A stretch of DNA of 11,059 nucleotides. It comes from an uncultured Anaerolineales bacterium (GTDB lineage: Bacteria > Chloroflexota > Anaerolineae > Anaerolineales > UBA11657). The stretch lies in assembly GCA_913040765.1 (NCBI GenBank), contig CAJWIA010000028.1, forward strand, positions 1 to 11,059, read 5' to 3'. Numbering within the stretch: the first letter of the stretch is position 1; every line of letters starts with the position of its first letter. This document shows positions 8,601-11,059 of this stretch, piece after piece. The notes under the pieces were generated by a model. That model ran no database searches, was not told the DNA's origin, and saw only the letters and a list, made by a program, of their open reading frames with translations. Both the position numbers and the translations under genes were made by a program.

Positions 8601-8733
8601 GATCCAGATTTGGATTAGGCAACCCCAATGAATGCCCACGGATATGAGTACGATATTGCACCAACAGTACTACAATCACTATTAGTGAGGTTAATGCTAC
8701 TGCCGGTGCCAAAATTATCAGTACTCTTCGCAT
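5683..8733 (-). CDS. Fusion protein: glycoside-hydrolase-like domain + beta-sandwich + O-antigen ligase/polymerase (Wzy-type) membrane domain
   Basis: Numbered from the ATG (1016 residues). An anchor at about 4-25 is followed by a clan-A-like TIM-barrel glycosidase region (about 50-355), a beta-sandwich probably binding carbohydrate (about 370-485), then some ten or more membrane helices from about 492 to 1005. The barrel shows LGDEPN (146-151; Glu149 fits the acid/base) and SQFGW (268-272), where related enzymes usually have a Glu nucleophile but Gln269 is present. The membrane part carries O-antigen ligase (Wzy_C, PF04932) features: FGSPNNVGLYL (761-771), SFSRG (811-815), GVGLDNF (893-899) and SHAHN (919-923) followed by GLPG. 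It probably joins or polymerises lipid-linked glycan at the outer membrane face, with the barrel as a glycan-recognition or processing unit. The ATG is 2 nt after the previous stop; a TTG at 8748 would overlap it. Substrate unknown. Confidence 0.85.
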   Translation of the reverse strand: MRRVLIILAPAVALTSLIVIVVLLVQYRTHIRGHSLGLPNPNLDPRPSNMLGVNIELLPESPGTIDKTLNAISNTGFGWVRQTFYWEPEKFDWVATDRLINFVIENNLQIIAVLTSSNIPDQTNKFAQFAYEFADRYSDQVDTYQLGDEPNLISAWGRTPSAVEYSNLLATIYPLIHQADTNATVLMAGLAPTTENGPENINDILYLRQLYASGAKEYFDAASGKPYGFNTGPNDRRLSNSILNFSRFILLREEMEKAGDSSKLLWASQFGWYDPSAAANPQTTWGAVSDEQQTNFTIAAIERARGEWPWAGVLVLDNYYPGIDIHNPRWGFALTTPTGANGKTITDLKNYLSVYQLSAAPHGIHPAASPYAQYSDGWSFSNLGADIPQIGDSNITFTFEGSEFGLIVRRGNYRATLYVEIDSEPANLLPITQKGESYQILTAPDLSTHVELIPIANNLKPGKHIAKIRADRGWNQWAIVGFSVGNEPAYDITFITLGALFLFLAACGYMIYNLKSVRTFLNDMIMYFTNRVNMLITLCLGTVFWISAGMTWGQNLPQLFVRQNEFVPLAVTTISALAYYVSPWLLLSLLSLTALLILFYLRPDVALAMIALVIPFYLYPKPMFERMFSTTEVFTLLATAAVLMRNIINLSSLSPDISSFRLRLSSLDKAVLTFATLSLISILSANELGAAITEFRVIVLEPVLFYLLVRVIPLTRTDLVRISDYFVIGAFLVAIIGLIQYTLGINLIAAEDGVLRLRSIFGSPNNVGLYLGRALPLAIAMSLLSQPYISKLRRAAYIVASICMFVAILLSFSRGALLLGIPAALTAIIFYYKGKRAIRPFLVLLAVTCTILIVFSSHPRIASLTDQTHGPTFFRMNLWNSTINMIADSPITGVGLDNFLYSYRGKYISPDAWQDPNISHAHNVILDFSARLGLPGLASIMWILYTFFKTANRTISTTMDPKLRLLTIGLTASMINFIAHGLVDASYWFIDLAFAFMLTISIIQRITNVDDHAEST

Positions 8734-8735
8734 TT

Positions 8736-10316
8736 CTATTTTGCCCAACTTGGTTTACTTGTTTGGCTATCGCTGGTAAGTTGTTGGGATACTAGTGATT
8801 CATTATCTACTATCCAAAGATTGCCTCTATGTATTAGTGCAATTTGTTCGCCGTTTGGCGACCAAGTGATATTTTGTGGCTTCAGAGCTGTTTCACCTGA
8901 TGTTGGAAATATAATCTTCACATTGCTGCCATCTTGTTCCATCACTGACAGTGTGTATCCACTATTGACACTTTGAAGTGGACTATTGGACTGTAAGAAT
9001 GCAACTTGAAACCTATCATTAGTGATTGGCGACACTACTGGATTTGACCATATACCAGTACGTTCAGATAAGGTAGCTTGAAAGCTTTCATCTTTAGCGA
9101 TTACAGCGACGTTAAATATTTGACTATCCTCGGGCAATTCAAGACCTATAGGGTCACCATGCGAAACTGTATAGATAAATTTACTATCTGGAGACCAAGT
9201 CAGTGCTGGAATCCATACCCAGTCAGTCCAAGTTTGGTAATGAGAGAAATTGGTAAGCTGTTTTTTTTCAGAGTTGATCGGATTGCTTAAATCTATGATT
9301 CCAATCCTATCTGCTTGAGCATAGGCTATGTGTACGCCGTCAGGAGCCCATGCGAATCTCATGCCATACCATCCATAACTTCCTCCTGCTGATGGTCCTA
9401 TTATTGTTCTATGTACCACTTCTGTAACTGCTTCATTAAAGTTTGCTATGTGAAGATTATTATGTGCTTGCCATCCAGGTGCTGTTGTTCGAGGTTCGCC
9501 TGTGGAATATGCAATGCTGAATTGGTCTATAGGAGACCAGCCAGCCCATAGTACATTCTGTACATTCAGTGTGAATGGTTCTGAATTTGCGGTGTTGGTA
9601 TCTACAACCCACAGTTCGTTGAATGTTTCCTTCAAATCTGCCTGTTGATTTGGTTTGCTAGAGTACAGCAAATATCTACTGTCGTTTGATAGTTGGAATA
9701 TACGACCGTCCAGCAAGCCATTTACAGTTAGAGGCTGTCTAATTCCGCTGGATTTGCTCATGATCCATGCATTGCCTGATGATATATATGCTAGTGAGCC
9801 CTCTATGGGGACGATGGTGTACGTAGCTTGAGAACCCACCATAATGATTTCATCGATTGGTTTCTCTATAATTGTACGTCGCAATATTGCTTTAGATGTT
9901 ACATTGCCGTCTTCTTTCACAATACGATAGGTTATTTGCTCTAATCCACTTGTGCCTGTTTGCAACAAGCGACTTTCACCAACAGGTAGACCATCATTGC
10001 GTACAACTTGCTTCTCGAATGGAATTACTATTTCTTCGTTTTGCAATTCCTCTGCTACTCTTATGATAGTAACGTCCATACCATCGGTGAGCAAAGTTGA
10101 TTGACTCGGTAAAGTCCGATCAAGTGGGCCGATCTCTATTCCCTGTTCTGATAGTAAATCACCAACATTTGTGCTGCTTGTATCAACAGTATTTCTGACT
10201 TTGTCATGCATTAAGCTAATGGTTATAGTGTCCGAACTGGGTTGATCTACTTGTTGACAGCTTGCAAGCAGTAAAATAGACGTCAATATTATGATTCTTA
10301 TGGAGCTCATGTTCAT
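8736..10316 (-). CDS. Surface lipoprotein with DUF348-like, G5 and TolB-like beta-propeller regions
   Basis: From the ATG at 10316 (526 residues): a signal peptide with lipobox LASC, so Cys20 would be lipidated; a DUF348-like ubiquitin-fold segment (about 31-88, with VGDLLSEQGI and a DGMDVTI strand); a G5 domain (about 94-165); then a WD40/PD40-type beta-propeller (about 175-526). Propeller blades are marked by WSPIDQF, WAPDGVHIAYA, WSPDSKFIY and WSPNGEQIALI. G5 domains are known from cell-wall and glycan-associated proteins, and DUF348 from RpfB/YabE-type wall proteins. The propeller replaces the usual lytic domain. A role as a wall or glycan sensor, or as an assembly scaffold, is inference. 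An in-frame TTG at 10355 gives a longer form, but the ATG puts the signal peptide right at the N-terminus; an ATG at 10310 is also possible. It is first in the train and leads directly into the fusion gene. Confidence 0.85.
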   Translation of the reverse strand: MNMSSIRIIILTSILLLASCQQVDQPSSDTITISLMHDKVRNTVDTSSTNVGDLLSEQGIEIGPLDRTLPSQSTLLTDGMDVTIIRVAEELQNEEIVIPFEKQVVRNDGLPVGESRLLQTGTSGLEQITYRIVKEDGNVTSKAILRRTIIEKPIDEIIMVGSQATYTIVPIEGSLAYISSGNAWIMSKSSGIRQPLTVNGLLDGRIFQLSNDSRYLLYSSKPNQQADLKETFNELWVVDTNTANSEPFTLNVQNVLWAGWSPIDQFSIAYSTGEPRTTAPGWQAHNNLHIANFNEAVTEVVHRTIIGPSAGGSYGWYGMRFAWAPDGVHIAYAQADRIGIIDLSNPINSEKKQLTNFSHYQTWTDWVWIPALTWSPDSKFIYTVSHGDPIGLELPEDSQIFNVAVIAKDESFQATLSERTGIWSNPVVSPITNDRFQVAFLQSNSPLQSVNSGYTLSVMEQDGSNVKIIFPTSGETALKPQNITWSPNGEQIALIHRGNLWIVDNESLVSQQLTSDSQTSKPSWAK

Positions 10317-10374
10317 AATCGTACCATATCGTTCTTGACTAAAATGCTCACTCAAGATAGAATTCGCTGTTTCG

Positions 10375-10386
10375 CACCATTAGGTG
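10375..10386. repeat. CACC-ATTA-GGTG inverted repeat
   Basis: The 4-bp arms with a 4-nt loop lie just downstream of the expected minus-strand start site, within the leader of the lipoprotein gene. Read on the minus strand, the surrounding TGAACACC...GGTGCGA resembles the element at 1232-1255 ahead of rodA. It is a possible operator half-site pair, with weak support. Confidence 0.3.
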
Positions 10387-10398
10387 TTCATGGAAATA

Positions 10399-10428
10399 AT
10401 TTTATTTCTATTGTCGTGCTCGTGACAA
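10399..10428 (-). promoter_or_regulatory. Candidate sigma-70 promoter for the minus-strand gene train
   Basis: On the minus strand, TTGTCA (10428-10423, 5/6 to consensus) is followed after 18 bp by TAAAAT (10404-10399, 5/6). Initiation would fall near 10392, giving a leader of about 75 nt before the lipoprotein ATG. This is the best promoter match in the window. Its position ahead of the first gene of the train fits. Confidence 0.5.
10411..10428. repeat. TTGTC-N8-GACAA inverted repeat spanning both -35 boxes
   Basis: The 5-bp arms (10411-10415 and 10424-10428) coincide with the -35 boxes of the two divergent promoter candidates. The symmetry may simply arise from two opposed TTGnCn boxes. 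It would also be a natural place for a shared regulator. Confidence 0.4.
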
Positions 10429-10439
10429 GCAGCTTAAAT
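10411..10439 (+). promoter_or_regulatory. Candidate promoter for bL25
   Basis: TTGTCG (10411-10416, 4/6) is separated by 17 bp from TTAAAT (10434-10439, 4/6). It would start transcription near 10446, leaving a leader of about 30 nt that includes the ribosome binding site. The match is weaker than that of the opposing promoter, whose boxes it overlaps. Confidence 0.35.
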
Positions 10440-10461
10440 TCACCCACGATAATCATTTGCT

Positions 10462-10468
10462 AAGGTGG
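10462..10468 (+). promoter_or_regulatory. Ribosome binding site of bL25
   Basis: AAGGTGG lies 6 nt before the ATG at 10475, a near-consensus Shine-Dalgarno sequence that fixes the bL25 start. It is the only clear ribosome binding site in the window. Confidence 0.75.
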
Positions 10469-10474
10469 TAGTTG

Positions 10475-11059
10475 ATGGAAAGTACATTATTAAAAGCACA
10501 AACAAGAACTGTTATAAGTAAAGGCTTAAACCGACTTAGGCGCGACGGTCTGTTGCCAGGCGTCCTTTATGGGTCAAATGTAGACCCAGTTGCTCTACAG
10601 TTGCCTGCGCATGAAGCGGGACAGCTACTAACTAGATTGCAAGGTACAGTATTAATTGATTTAGAGGTTGATGGTCAAACTCATACGACAATTGTCCGCG
10701 AATTACAGAGAGATGTCCTAAGAGGACATCCAGTTCACGTAGATTTTATGGCAGTAGATATGGAGCAGGTTCTCACTATTATGGTGCCAATAAATCTTGT
10801 GGGAGAATCTCCTGCTGTTGCTACTGGTGAATATACAGTTATGACTAGTTTGTATGAATTAGAGGTCGAATGTTTACCAAAAGATATTATCAATATCGTA
10901 GAGGTAAGTGTGGAGGGTTTAACAGAACTTGGTGACACGATACTAGTATCTGATGTGGTTGTACCAGAAGGTATAAATATATTAACTGATTTAGAAGAAG
11001 CTGTAGCTAGAGTTGCTTATGCTGGAATTGTTGAAGTAGAAGAGGAAGAAGAGGAAGAA
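10475..11059 (+). CDS. rplY: Ribosomal protein bL25, CTC (long) form, partial at window end
   Basis: bL25 binds 5S rRNA in the large ribosomal subunit; the long CTC form is also known as a general stress protein in some bacteria. The 195 visible residues contain the N-terminal 5S-binding domain (about 1-93), with the family pattern LRRDGLLPGVLYG (21-33) and the GHPVHVDF segment (84-91). The C-terminal TL5-type beta domain (about 97-184) has LEVECLPKDI (129-138), LGDTILVSD (152-160) and VPEGINILTD (163-172). The frame is open to the last base and ends in a run of seven Glu, the acidic tail frequent in this form, so little is missing. It is divergent from the gene train and the only plus-strand gene. 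It has no evident functional link to the train beyond the shared control region. Confidence 0.93.
   Translation, partial: MESTLLKAQTRTVISKGLNRLRRDGLLPGVLYGSNVDPVALQLPAHEAGQLLTRLQGTVLIDLEVDGQTHTTIVRELQRDVLRGHPVHVDFMAVDMEQVLTIMVPINLVGESPAVATGEYTVMTSLYELEVECLPKDIINIVEVSVEGLTELGDTILVSDVVVPEGINILTDLEEAVARVAYAGIVEVEEEEEEE

Larger units (their letters stand above)
10317..10474. other. Divergent intergenic region between the lipoprotein gene and bL25
   Basis: About 158 bp separate the two divergent starts. It holds candidate promoters in both directions, a TTGTC-N8-GACAA inverted repeat, a CACC-ATTA-GGTG inverted repeat at 10375-10386, and the bL25 ribosome binding site. No small gene is apparent. 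Confidence 0.7.

Noticed and set aside
10735..10938. 67-codon minus-strand reading frame
   Set aside because: It is antisense to the C-terminal domain of bL25, with no start signals.
11026..11059. GAA/GAG-rich run as a simple-sequence repeat or assembly artefact
   Set aside because: It stays in frame and matches the acidic C-terminal tail common in CTC-type bL25 proteins.
1..11059. Mobile element, phage, defence system, CRISPR array or tRNA
   Set aside because: No transposase- or integrase-like protein, no regularly spaced direct repeats and no tRNA-like segment was seen; all coding space is taken by envelope and ribosomal genes.

Overview
The window looks like chromosomal DNA from an AT-rich (by eye about 40% GC) bacterium that builds peptidoglycan. 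The protein style suggests a member of the Chloroflexota: a glycosidase-like domain fused to an O-antigen-ligase-type membrane domain, a DUF348-G5 lipoprotein, and a PBP2 with an active-site-proximal cysteine set. That placement rests on remembered family resemblance, not on a search. Gene density is high. I see no mobile element, tRNA, rRNA, CRISPR array or frameshifted gene.

Nearly everything is one minus-strand gene train, transcribed from about 10.4 kb down to the left edge. In order of transcription it runs: a surface lipoprotein with DUF348-like, G5 and beta-propeller regions (8736-10316); a 1016-residue fusion of a glycoside-hydrolase-like domain, a beta-sandwich and a polytopic Wzy/WaaL-type domain (5683-8733); a UDP-glucuronate decarboxylase-like sugar-nucleotide enzyme (4659-5618); then mreC (3768-4622), mreD (3265-3771), mrdA/PBP2 (1275-3263) and rodA (22-1164). 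Junctions are tight: 2 nt, 64 nt, 36 nt, a 4-nt overlap, 1 nt, and a 110-nt gap before rodA. That last gap holds an unusual set of mutually exclusive inverted repeats.

On the right, reading away from the train on the plus strand, is bL25 (the CTC form of the 5S rRNA-binding ribosomal protein, 10475 to the window end). It is cut by the window edge inside its acidic tail. The roughly 160 bp between it and the lipoprotein gene holds candidate divergent promoters whose -35 boxes interlock.

Functionally, the right half of the train looks like surface-polysaccharide work: making a UDP-pentose type precursor, polymerising or ligating glycan, and a cell-surface sensor or scaffold. The left half is the lateral-wall elongation machine: the MreC/MreD scaffold, the PBP2 transpeptidase and the RodA glycosyltransferase. 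mreB, which usually sits just upstream of mreC, is not in the window; the sugar genes occupy its place. The arrangement suggests coupled expression of envelope glycan assembly and cell elongation. That coupling is inference. The elongasome gene identities are secure.
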